Below the pieces are notes generated by a model, which worked only from the letters and a program-made list of their open reading frames with translations, was not told the DNA's origin and did no database searches. Both the position numbers and the translations under genes were made by a program. A stretch of DNA of 64,000 nucleotides from Brachybacterium timonense (lineage in GTDB: Bacteria; Actinomycetota; Actinomycetes; Actinomycetales; Dermabacteraceae): contig NZ_LT984895.1 in assembly GCF_900258505.1 (NCBI RefSeq), positions 2,970,609 through 3,034,608 on the forward strand. Direction: 5' to 3'. Below are positions 44,727 to 53,617 of this stretch, one piece after another. Position 1 is the stretch's first letter; the number at the start of each line of letters is the position of its first letter.

Positions 44727-45725
44727 GTGGCGAAGACTCTGCGAGCCGGTCTGATCGGTCTGGGCATGATGGGGCGTCATCACGCCCGCAATCTGCAGGC
44801 GCTGGAGGATGTGGAGCTCGTGGCGGTGGCCGATCCCGGTGGGGACCCGCATCACGCCGCGGACGGCTTCGACATCCTGCCGGATGCTGAGGCGCTGGTG
44901 AAGGCCGGCATCGACTATGCGGTGGTCGCCGTGCCGACCGCGTTCCACCGGGATGTGGCGCTGACCTTCGCGCAGGCGGGCGTGCACTGTCTGGTGGAGA
45001 AGCCGTTGGCGTTCGACCCGGCCGAGGCTGAGGAGATCACGTCGGCCTTCGAGTCGCGGGGCCTGGTCGGAGCGGTCGGTTACATCGAGCGTTACAACCC
45101 TGCACTGCAGGAGATGCGCCGCCGGATCGCTGATGGTCAGCTCGGGGAGATCTATCAGATCGCTACCCGCCGTCAGGGTGGCTTCCCGGCGCGGATCGCG
45201 GACGTCGGCGTCGTCAAAGACCTGGCCACGCATGACCTTGACCTGACTGCGTGGGTCGCCCAGTCGACCTACGCCTGCGTGGCGGCGACCACCACTGGCC
45301 GCTCCGGTCGTGAGGACGAGGACATGGTCTCGATCGCAGGTCGTCTCGCCAACGGCACCATCACCGGGCACCTGGTGAACTGGCTGTCCCCCTTCAAGGA
45401 GCGCGTCACCGTGGTCACCGGTGAGAAAGGCGCCCTGGTGGGCGACACACTGAACGCTGATCTGACCTGGTATGAAAACAAGGCGAACAAGACGAACGTC
45501 TGGGAGTCGATGGCCTCCTTCCGCGGGGTCTCCGAGGGTGACATGGTCCGGTACGCACTCACCCGCACCGAGCCGCTGAAGACCGAGCACGAGGCGTTCC
45601 GCAACGCCGTCAACGGCGACCCCTCCAACATCGTGACCATGCGCGAGGGCCTGAACACCGTCCGCACGATCGAAGCGGTCCTGGAGAGCGCTCGCGCGGG
45701 CATGGTGTCAGCGCCTCAGGCCTGA
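44727..45725 (+). CDS. Gfo/Idh/MocA-family sugar oxidoreductase (WbpB-like)
   Basis: A 332-residue NAD(P)-dependent oxidoreductase. Dinucleotide motif GLIGLGMMGRHHARN is near 7-21, the catalytic-Lys motif VEKPLAFD near 91, and GYIERYNPAL near 120. By neighbourhood it would oxidise C3 of a UDP-GlcNAc-uronate before the aminotransferase acts. The N-acetyltransferase (WbpD type) that normally completes the pathway is not found in this window. It is the last gene of the three-gene operon and converges on wecB. Confidence 0.87.
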   Translation: MAKTLRAGLIGLGMMGRHHARNLQALEDVELVAVADPGGDPHHAADGFDILPDAEALVKAGIDYAVVAVPTAFHRDVALTFAQAGVHCLVEKPLAFDPAEAEEITSAFESRGLVGAVGYIERYNPALQEMRRRIADGQLGEIYQIATRRQGGFPARIADVGVVKDLATHDLDLTAWVAQSTYACVAATTTGRSGREDEDMVSIAGRLANGTITGHLVNWLSPFKERVTVVTGEKGALVGDTLNADLTWYENKANKTNVWESMASFRGVSEGDMVRYALTRTEPLKTEHEAFRNAVNGDPSNIVTMREGLNTVRTIEAVLESARAGMVSAPQA

Positions 45726-45759
45726 TCGGCCGCTGCGCAGATTGCGTGCGAGGTGAAGC

Positions 45760-45782
45760 GGGCACGGGAACCTCCCGGGCCC
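45760..45782. terminator. weak hairpin between convergent genes
   Basis: ggg-ca-cggga acc tcccg-gg-ccc forms a short interrupted stem in the 75-base gap between the oxidoreductase and wecB stops. It could serve either direction. Confidence 0.35.
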
Positions 45783-45800
45783 AATTCATCTCGTCACAGC

Positions 45801-46976
45801 TCAGACGGTGCGATCGTCACCGAAGTCGACCGGACGCGCTCCACCCGCGAACTTCCAGCGGACGGCCTCGATCGTGCGCTCGGCAGCCCTGCCATCGCCA
45901 TACGGGTTCACCGCGTTGGCCATGCCGTTGTAGGCCTCTTCGGAGTCCAGCAGCAGCGAGACCTCATCGACGATCCGCTGGCGGTGCGTGCCGATGAGCT
46001 TCACGGTGCCGGCCACCACGGCCTCGGGACGTTCAGTGTTCTCGCGCATCACGAGCACCGGCTTGCCGAGAGACGGCGCCTCCTCCTGTACACCGCCGGA
46101 GTCGGTGAGGACTACATCGGCGAGGCTGAGAGCCTTGGTGAACTGCGCATAGGCAAGCGGCTCGATGAGCAGCACGTTCTGCAGGCCTTCGACCGCGGGG
46201 CGGATCGCTTCGCGCACCTTCGGGTTGCGGTGGATCGGGAAGACCACCGTGAGGTCGGGATACTTTGTCGCAAGGTCCGCGATGCCCTGACCGATCTGCA
46301 CCATCGCCTCACCGAGGTTCTCGCGACGATGCGCCGTCACCAGCATGATCCGGCCTGCGGTGCCCGCATCCCGCGCAGCACTCAGGGCCTCCAGGCGCTC
46401 ATCGTCGAAGGTCACCTCGAGGTTCTCGGTGGCGAACAACAGAGTGTCGATCACGCTGTTGCCAGTGATCACGATGTCGTTCTCGCTGACGGCCTCACGC
46501 ACCAGGTTGTCCTTGCTGGTCGCCGTCGGGGCCAGGTGCAGCGCGGTGATCTGGGTGGTGAGCTTGCGGTTGGCCTCCTCGGGGAAGGGCGAGCTGATGT
46601 CGCCCGAGCGCAACCCCGCCTCCAGGTGGATCACGGGGATTTGCCGGTTGAAGGAGGCGACCGCCGCCCCCATCACCGTTGAAGTGTCGCCCTGGACGAT
46701 CACGGCGTCGGGCGCCTCGGCTTCGAGGATCCCGTCGATCCCAGTGATCACGCGTGCGACGATCTCGTTGAGGGTCTGGCCGGCGCTCATGATGTTCAGG
46801 TCATAATCGGGCACGATGCTGAACATGGTGTTGACCTGGTCGAGCATCTCGCGATGCTGGCCGGTCACCACGGCAATGCTTTCCATTCCGTCAGCTGTCT
46901 CGATCGCTTTGATTATCGGGGCGACTTTGATCGCTTCCGGGCGGGTGCCGTAGATGGTCATGATGCGCAGGGTCAT
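45801..46976 (-). CDS. wecB: UDP-N-acetylglucosamine 2-epimerase (non-hydrolysing)
   Basis: A 391-residue GT-B-fold epimerase that interconverts UDP-GlcNAc and UDP-ManNAc. All family motifs are present: YGTRPEAIKVAPII near 9-22, VQGDTSTVMGAA, HLEAGLRSGD, PFPEEANRKL, TAHRRENLGE, FPIHRNPKVRE, and TDSGGVQEEAPSLGKPVL near 293-310. The ATG follows AAAGGA. It is the last gene of a leftward operon (glycosyltransferase, ABC permease, ABC ATPase, wecB), 35 bases after the ATPase gene. It supplies the WecC-like enzyme at 27017. Confidence 0.94.
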   Translation of the reverse strand: MTLRIMTIYGTRPEAIKVAPIIKAIETADGMESIAVVTGQHREMLDQVNTMFSIVPDYDLNIMSAGQTLNEIVARVITGIDGILEAEAPDAVIVQGDTSTVMGAAVASFNRQIPVIHLEAGLRSGDISSPFPEEANRKLTTQITALHLAPTATSKDNLVREAVSENDIVITGNSVIDTLLFATENLEVTFDDERLEALSAARDAGTAGRIMLVTAHRRENLGEAMVQIGQGIADLATKYPDLTVVFPIHRNPKVREAIRPAVEGLQNVLLIEPLAYAQFTKALSLADVVLTDSGGVQEEAPSLGKPVLVMRENTERPEAVVAGTVKLIGTHRQRIVDEVSLLLDSEEAYNGMANAVNPYGDGRAAERTIEAVRWKFAGGARPVDFGDDRTV

Positions 46977-47011
46977 GGAGCGTCCTTTCGAGCTGTCAGC
47001 GGCCGAAGATC

Positions 47012-48043
47012 TCAGCTGCGTGCATCCGGGGGAAAAAGGGTGGTGGGGAAACGTCGAGCGTGCATGTCCTGGCTGAAAATCTGCGCGAAGGGGTCTGGCT
47101 CCAGCTCCGGGGTGCGGTCCGGGCGCGCCGGAACGTCCTCGACGCGAGAGGCGAAGGGCGAGTTCGCGGTTCGCTCAGCTTCACCCTCAAGCATGGCCTC
47201 GCGCAACAGCTCCATCGCTTCGCTCTGCCGATCCTTAGCCAACAGGTACGCGAACGAACGGTACCGGGAAGAGACCTCCTTGGTGTCTCCGTCCAGCACG
47301 ATGCGCCCCTTCTCCATCCAGATGACACGTGAACAGATGTTCTCAATGGTACGCGGCGCGTGGTTCACCATGAATACCGTGCCGGCGTTCTCCAGCAGGT
47401 CGTCCATCTTCTTCTTCGACCTCTCGGAGAACGTGGCATCCCCGGTGGACAGCGCCTCATCGATCATGAGGATCTTCGGCTCTGCCATCACGGAGATCGC
47501 GAACTTCAACCGGGAGGACATCCCCGAGGAGTAGGTGCGCATCGGCAGGTCGATCGCCTCCCCCAGCGCGGACAGCTCTGCTGCCTGATCGAACTTCTCG
47601 GCGATCTGCGCCTCGGACATACCCAGCGCCAGAAAGCCCAGCCGGATGTTCTCCGCTCCGGTGAGGTCGCTGATCAGGGCGGCACTCACGCCCAGCAGCT
47701 GCGGGCGATGGCTGGTGAGGACCATGCCCGACGTCGGCGGCTCGACCCCCGCGAGCATACGCAGCAGCGTGGACTTCCCCGAGCCATTACGGCCGATGAT
47801 CCCCACGAACTCGCCTTCGCGCACAGTGAGGTCAACACCCCGCACGGCCGAAACGGACACCATGTGGCGCTTGGGCAGCATCTTGCCCAGAAGCCCCTTG
47901 CGAGGAGTTCGGTCGGTCCGGGGAGCCTTGTAGCGCATGCGGAGCTGACGCGCCACGACAGACAAGGGCGAGTGCTCCGGCGCAACCCAGAGGTCGTCAC
48001 GGTCATCGTCTGTCGGATTCGCCTCAGCGGAGTTCTCGGCCAT
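47012..48043 (-). CDS. polysaccharide/teichoic acid ABC exporter ATPase (TagH/Wzt-like)
   Basis: A 343-residue ABC ATPase. Walker A GRNGSGKST is at 84-92, the signature YSSGMSSRLKF near 171-181, and Walker B ILMIDEALSTGD near 190-201. The N-terminal 60 residues are charged and hydrophilic. The C-terminal extension of about 75 residues is Pro/Glu-rich rather than the carbohydrate-binding domain of some Wzt proteins. This subgroup exports undecaprenyl-linked polymers such as teichoic acid or O-antigen. It overlaps the permease gene by 20 bases. Confidence 0.92.
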   Translation of the reverse strand: MAENSAEANPTDDDRDDLWVAPEHSPLSVVARQLRMRYKAPRTDRTPRKGLLGKMLPKRHMVSVSAVRGVDLTVREGEFVGIIGRNGSGKSTLLRMLAGVEPPTSGMVLTSHRPQLLGVSAALISDLTGAENIRLGFLALGMSEAQIAEKFDQAAELSALGEAIDLPMRTYSSGMSSRLKFAISVMAEPKILMIDEALSTGDATFSERSKKKMDDLLENAGTVFMVNHAPRTIENICSRVIWMEKGRIVLDGDTKEVSSRYRSFAYLLAKDRQSEAMELLREAMLEGEAERTANSPFASRVEDVPARPDRTPELEPDPFAQIFSQDMHARRFPTTLFPPDARS

Positions 48044-48920
48044 AACTCGCCTCCCCGCGCCAGAAGTAGACGAAGCCGAACACGACCAGCACGATGATCC
48101 AGACGATGGTGATCAACCATGAGTCCAGGGCGGGGACCCGACCGTCAATCAACACGGCCCGTGCCATATCGATGATGCGGAACAGCGGATTCAGGGTGAC
48201 AATCCATGCGATCGTCGGGTCACTGATGAATCGCTCGATCGGGAACATGACACCGGATCCGTACATCAGGAACCTGCTTGCCACCGACAGCATGTTCTTC
48301 ATGTCCGGAAAGTGGAAACCGAGTCTGGCAGTGACGAGGGTGATGCCCAGGTTCAGCAGCGTGTGCAGCACAAAGATCGGAATTATCAGCAGCCACGTCA
48401 CCTTCGGGAACGCGTGGGGAGGGACGGCCGCGATCACCACACAGAGCGTGAGGATCGTGAACACCGAAGTCATCGCGCTCTGCAGGACGCTGGCGATCGG
48501 GATCGAAGCTCTCGGAAAACTGAACGCCCTGATGATCGCCTTATTGTTCGGAAGCAGCCCCGCTCCCCCGCCAATCGCGGCGGACGTCGAGCGGAAGAGC
48601 AGCACTCCCACGGCCAAGAACGCCGGGAAATTCTCGACTCCTCGATCCACGCTGAGGAGCAGTCCGAAAATCACGAAATACACGCTGACGTCCACCAACG
48701 GACGAAGCACGAGCCACAGGTTCCCCAATATATTGCGGCTGTTCTGCGTCGCTGCCCGCTGTCGCGAGTCGTACCAGATGAAGCGCCGCCGCTCCCATAG
48801 CTCACGCAGGTACTGGGTGATCGGGGGGCGGACACCAATGGGAGAAAGGGAGCTCGCGTCGAGTCCAGCGTCCTCGAGCTGACGGATCACATCCGCCGTT
48901 CGCGTGGCCTTCTCCGCCAT
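48024..48920 (-). CDS. polysaccharide/teichoic acid ABC exporter permease (TagG/Wzm-like)
   Basis: A 298-residue ABC-2 permease with a cytoplasmic N-terminus and six membrane helices. The WERRRFIWYDSRQR interface region comes first, then hydrophobic segments from about residue 70 to 285. It pairs with the ATPase encoded downstream to flip lipid-linked polymer outward. The ATG at 48918-48920 shares a base with the stop of the upstream glycosyltransferase (TGATG) and follows GGAAGG. Confidence 0.91.
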   Translation of the reverse strand: MAEKATRTADVIRQLEDAGLDASSLSPIGVRPPITQYLRELWERRRFIWYDSRQRAATQNSRNILGNLWLVLRPLVDVSVYFVIFGLLLSVDRGVENFPAFLAVGVLLFRSTSAAIGGGAGLLPNNKAIIRAFSFPRASIPIASVLQSAMTSVFTILTLCVVIAAVPPHAFPKVTWLLIIPIFVLHTLLNLGITLVTARLGFHFPDMKNMLSVASRFLMYGSGVMFPIERFISDPTIAWIVTLNPLFRIIDMARAVLIDGRVPALDSWLITIVWIIVLVVFGFVYFWRGEASYGRELR

Positions 48921-50749
48921 CAGTGAGTGCCTTCCTGCGGAAGCTCTCGCAGTCGTTCGTAGATACAGAGGTAGTTTCTCACCAGCTCGCCCCACAGTCT
49001 CTCTTGCGCGATCGGAGCCGCCGCGGACGTGACCGATCCATCAACGCGCTCGCACTCCTGCACGATCGCCGCCGCCAACGCGTCGGCGTCCTCAGCAGGC
49101 ACAAGACGCGCTCCGGTATCGCCGTTGGCACTCGTGGCAACCTCACGCAGCGCCGGTAGGTCGCTGCAGATCACCGGCCTACCGAGCGCCATCGCCTCGA
49201 TCGGCTTCTGAGGCGTGACCATGCGGGTCACGGCGCGGTCCACGCGCGGGATCACCATCAGATCCATCGCTTCCACCCACCGCCTGGCCTGAGCACGCGG
49301 CACACGGCCAGGCAGAATCACGCGGTCTGCGATCCCCAACTCCCGGGCAAGCTGAGCGAGGCCAGGGGCGGCCACCCCATCGCCCACGAGCACCACCCGC
49401 AGGCGCTGTCGCACCGATCCCGGAACCGTCTCATCGTGCACAATCTGTTCCACGGCGCGCAGCAGAACGTCGAAGCCCTCGTAATCCACCAGGGCGCTCA
49501 CCGCACCCACGATCACGGCCTCCGCGTGGCCGATACCCAGCTCGGCACGCGCCTCGCGTGGGGAGACATGGTCGTTGAGCAGCGAAGCATCCACGCCGTT
49601 CGGCACGATCGTGATCGCAGCACGATCCACACCACGGGACGCAAGCTCATCGGCCATAGTCGCGGACAGCGTTACCACCGCATCCGCGGCCCGCGCCAGC
49701 TCCGCCTCCTTCGCCGAAACCAACTGCACCTTCTGCGCCTGGATCGCCTGCTCACGCGCATCCGGATCAGCATGCGAAGCCACCCACGTCTGTTCCATCA
49801 GGCCGCGCACCTCGAGCACCCACGGGATGCCAGTCGCGCGGCTCACCGCCTGAGCCACCAGGGCATTGCGATAGTCGGTGGTGGTGTGCAGAACGTGCGG
49901 TCGGAGCTCCTCCACCATGCGCAACGCCTCCAGCGCTTCCTGCTGCAGCCGCCCCTCGGGGAGGGCAGCTAGCCGTCTCGGCAGGGTACGACGGTAGCGA
50001 ATGCCGTCTACCACGTCCTCTCGAGCCGCGGCCGCCTTCCCCACCATCACCGGGTAGCCCGTGCGGGTCAGCGCCATCGATGAGACACCAGCATCACGCA
50101 GCGCTGTGAGGATGCGGTGAGAGCGTAGCGAGTAGCCGGACTGGGTGTGCGGGAGAGAATTCGTAAGCAGGTGCAGCACCCGCACGCCAGGGCCGTCGGC
50201 CTCTGACCGTACAGGCAAAGCGTTTCGGCGAGGCGGGAGGTCGAGCACGAAGCCTGGCTCCAGAATCCGTAGTTCACTGCGCAGACGCTGCGCGTACGTG
50301 CTCTCCCCGAGTCCTGCCGCATCGAGGATCGCGACCGCTTCGCTCATTTGTCCACGCGCCCATGCCGCGCGGGCCCGAATCCGCGGTGGATCCTGCGGCC
50401 CCACCAGGTCCATCCGCCCCAACAGCACCGCGACCTCGCCGCACAGGCGCGAACGGTCATGACCTCCCGACTCCTCGACCAGGCCAAGCGCCGCGGAGCG
50501 GTCCCCTGCCATGAACGCCCCGAGCGCCGCCAGTCCATGGCCGGCAGCGATCCGCCTGGCCGCGCCATGCAGCACCCGGCCGGCGAGGACACGTGCGCGG
50601 AACGGCATTCGGCGACTGACCTGCATCACCAGAAGCGCCGGGTCGTCTGCGGCATGCTGGGCGGCAGACTGCAGCAGCAACCGCCCGTTGCGGAGCACAG
50701 CACGCAGATCCGGTGCGACCACTCCGCCTCCCGGGTGACTCGACGACAT
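48920..50749 (-). CDS. GT4-type glycosyltransferase with N-terminal helical domain
   Basis: A 609-residue protein. About 180 N-terminal residues are helical and Ala/Arg-rich, like the scaffold region of the module B transferase. A GT-B domain follows, starting at HLLTNSLPHTQSGYSLRSHR near 195 and running through VPNGVDASLL to TPQKPIEAMALGRPVICSD near 530. It is the first gene of the exporter operon. A TAGAAT -10 candidate lies 15 bases upstream. It belongs to the same transferase subgroup as the 22396 and 28264 proteins and domain 1 of the giant protein (shared HT/TQSGY-LR-H motif). Confidence 0.88.
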   Translation of the reverse strand: MSSSHPGGGVVAPDLRAVLRNGRLLLQSAAQHAADDPALLVMQVSRRMPFRARVLAGRVLHGAARRIAAGHGLAALGAFMAGDRSAALGLVEESGGHDRSRLCGEVAVLLGRMDLVGPQDPPRIRARAAWARGQMSEAVAILDAAGLGESTYAQRLRSELRILEPGFVLDLPPRRNALPVRSEADGPGVRVLHLLTNSLPHTQSGYSLRSHRILTALRDAGVSSMALTRTGYPVMVGKAAAAREDVVDGIRYRRTLPRRLAALPEGRLQQEALEALRMVEELRPHVLHTTTDYRNALVAQAVSRATGIPWVLEVRGLMEQTWVASHADPDAREQAIQAQKVQLVSAKEAELARAADAVVTLSATMADELASRGVDRAAITIVPNGVDASLLNDHVSPREARAELGIGHAEAVIVGAVSALVDYEGFDVLLRAVEQIVHDETVPGSVRQRLRVVLVGDGVAAPGLAQLARELGIADRVILPGRVPRAQARRWVEAMDLMVIPRVDRAVTRMVTPQKPIEAMALGRPVICSDLPALREVATSANGDTGARLVPAEDADALAAAIVQECERVDGSVTSAAAPIAQERLWGELVRNYLCIYERLRELPQEGTH

Positions 50750-50764
50750 GCGCTGGAAAGGCAG

Positions 50765-50793
50765 ATTCTATCCAGCCGCCCAGGGCACTCTCA
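50765..50793 (-). promoter_or_regulatory. candidate promoter of the exporter operon
   Basis: The minus strand reads TAGAAT (50765-50770) with a poor -35 (TGAGAG, 50788-50793) at 17-base spacing. It lies between the rml terminator and the glycosyltransferase start. Confidence 0.45.
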
Positions 50794-50823
50794 GAGAAAC
50801 GTCGAGCGCACACCCGATGGTCC

Positions 50824-50854
50824 CAGATACGGCGAGCACCCCTCGCCGTATCTG
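50824..50854 (-). terminator. hairpin terminator after rmlBCD
   Basis: A perfect 13-base-arm inverted repeat (cagatacggcgag / ctcgccgtatctg) with a five-base loop, 19 bases after the rmlCD stop. It separates the rhamnose operon from the exporter operon. Confidence 0.8.
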
Positions 50855-50872
50855 CCCGGATCCGTGGACCGC

Positions 50873-52297
50873 TCAGCTCGCCGCGAGGTACGCCCCCAGC
50901 GCATCACGCTGATCCCGCGGCAGGAAGCCGGTCGCCTCGATCTTCGCGAGGTCAAGCACGGAGCGGCGCGGCCGCGGAGCCACGGTGCCGTCGCCTTCCG
51001 TCGTCCCCTGCGCGGCGTAGTAGTCGGCGGTCGTGACGGGCATGACGCGCTCAGGTGCATGGCCCGTCATCGTGAACACCTCAGCAGCGATCTGCGCCCA
51101 ACTCATCGGCTCCCCCGCGCAGGTGAGGTTGTACGTCCCAGGCTCGGGCCGCGTGCGGATCAGGTGGTCGATACCGGCGGCGAGGTCCTGGGTGAAGGTG
51201 AGGCGGCCGATCTGGTCATCCACCACGGAGGGGTCCACGCCCTTCTCCGCGAGCGCCGCCATGGTGCGCACAAAGTTCTTCCCCTCGCCCACCACCCAGC
51301 TGGTCCGGACCACGTAATGCTGCGCCAGGGTGCCCACCAGCAGATCGCCAGCGGCCTTCGCCTGCCCGTAGACGCCCAGCGGCGCGAGCGGCTCGTCCTC
51401 GGTGTGCTGCTCGGCCTCACCGTCGAACACGTAGTCGCTCGAGACGTGCACGAGCAGCGCCCGCTGCGCGCGTGCCGCCTCGACCAGGCGCCCCACGCCG
51501 GTGGCGTTCGCTGCCCAGCAGGCCCGTCGGCCCTCCGGGGTCTCGGCGAGATCCACCGCCGTGTACGCGGCGGCATTGACGATCACCCCGTATGGGGAGA
51601 AATCGAAGGCGGCCACAGACTCGGCGGAGGCGATGTCCAGGACGTCACGGTCCACACAGTCAACGTCGGCCCTCCCCTCCCACAGCGCACCGAGCGCGCG
51701 CCCCAGCTGCCCGCGGGCACCCACCACAAGGGTCCGACGGGGAGGAACCGGGGTGACGTCCGCCAGACGCGGATGGGCGAGGTCCTTCGCGGAGCGCTCG
51801 GCCCGCTCGAGCGGGATCGGCCACGGGATCGCGACGGTCTCATCGGCCAGGTTCACAAAGGTGTACCGGGCCTGCTGAGCCTCGGACCAGTGGTCGTTGA
51901 CCAGATAGGTATAGGTGGCGGGCGCCTCGAGGGTCTGGAAGGCATTACCCACCCCGCGCGGCACGTACACCGCGACATCGGGCGTGATCTCGTGCCAGTA
52001 GGCGGCTCCGAACGTCGGCCCCTCACGCAGATCCACCCAGGCGCCGAACACGCGCCCGGTCGCCACCGAAATGTATTTATCCCACGGCTCGGCGTGGATC
52101 CCGCGAGTGACGCCCACTGCCTGGTTGAAGGAGACGTTGTTCTGCACCGGGCCCAGGTCCGGCAGGCCCGCGGCGACCATCTTCTGCCGCTGCCAGTTCT
52201 CCTTAAACCAGCCGCGCGCATCCCCGTGCACTGGCAGGTCGATCACCAGCAGGCCGGGGATCGGGGTCTCATGGATCGCGAGGGGCTTCGTGCTCAC
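50873..52297 (-). CDS. rmlCD: fused dTDP-4-dehydrorhamnose 3,5-epimerase / reductase (RmlC-RmlD)
   Basis: A 474-residue fusion catalysing the last two steps of dTDP-L-rhamnose synthesis. Residues 1-180 are a cupin-fold RmlC-like part (GWFKENWQ, NNVSFNQ, GVTRGIHAEPWDKY). From about 190 an RmlD-type short-chain reductase follows (LVVGARGQLGRALG, AAYTAVDLAE, SSDYVFDG, YGQAKAAGD near 308). The fused form occurs in many actinobacteria. The GTG at 52297 with AGGAG upstream is preferred over an open extension of 18 codons. It lies 81 bases downstream of rmlB, likely co-transcribed. Confidence 0.92.
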   Translation of the reverse strand: MSTKPLAIHETPIPGLLVIDLPVHGDARGWFKENWQRQKMVAAGLPDLGPVQNNVSFNQAVGVTRGIHAEPWDKYISVATGRVFGAWVDLREGPTFGAAYWHEITPDVAVYVPRGVGNAFQTLEAPATYTYLVNDHWSEAQQARYTFVNLADETVAIPWPIPLERAERSAKDLAHPRLADVTPVPPRRTLVVGARGQLGRALGALWEGRADVDCVDRDVLDIASAESVAAFDFSPYGVIVNAAAYTAVDLAETPEGRRACWAANATGVGRLVEAARAQRALLVHVSSDYVFDGEAEQHTEDEPLAPLGVYGQAKAAGDLLVGTLAQHYVVRTSWVVGEGKNFVRTMAALAEKGVDPSVVDDQIGRLTFTQDLAAGIDHLIRTRPEPGTYNLTCAGEPMSWAQIAAEVFTMTGHAPERVMPVTTADYYAAQGTTEGDGTVAPRPRRSVLDLAKIEATGFLPRDQRDALGAYLAAS

Positions 52298-52378
52298 AGG
52301 ACATGCTCCTTCACGGGCAGGACGCCCGGACGACGAGTTGGGCAGGGACACGACGGACGCGGGCCCGTCGCGCTGGGC

Positions 52379-53473
<1,095 letters not shown>

Positions 53474-53506
53474 TCAACAGTTCACATCGCTGCAACGCTC
53501 TGCGTG

Positions 53507-53582
53507 GCTGGATCCGGCTCTCTCCCCCGCGACTGGATCCGTCCCACTCCAGCGTGACTGGATCCGGCGCTCTCCCCCGGCC
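53507..53582. repeat. three 25-bp direct repeats upstream of helicase gene
   Basis: The core tggatccg begins at 53509, 53534 and 53559, an exact 25-base period. Units 1 and 3 share ctggatccggctctctccccc-type sequence; unit 2 is diverged after the core. The array lies in the short gap between rmlB and the helicase gene, so it could be an operator array or an insertion scar. Confidence 0.7.
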
Positions 53583-53605
53583 TGCCCGGTGCCGTCCACG
53601 TGATC

Positions 53606-53611
53606 TAGCAT
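53606..53611 (+). promoter_or_regulatory. candidate -10 element for leaderless helicase transcript
   Basis: TAGCAT lies six bases before the ATG at 53618. There is no ribosome site, so a leaderless transcript fits. Confidence 0.45.
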
Positions 53612-53617
53612 CGCATC

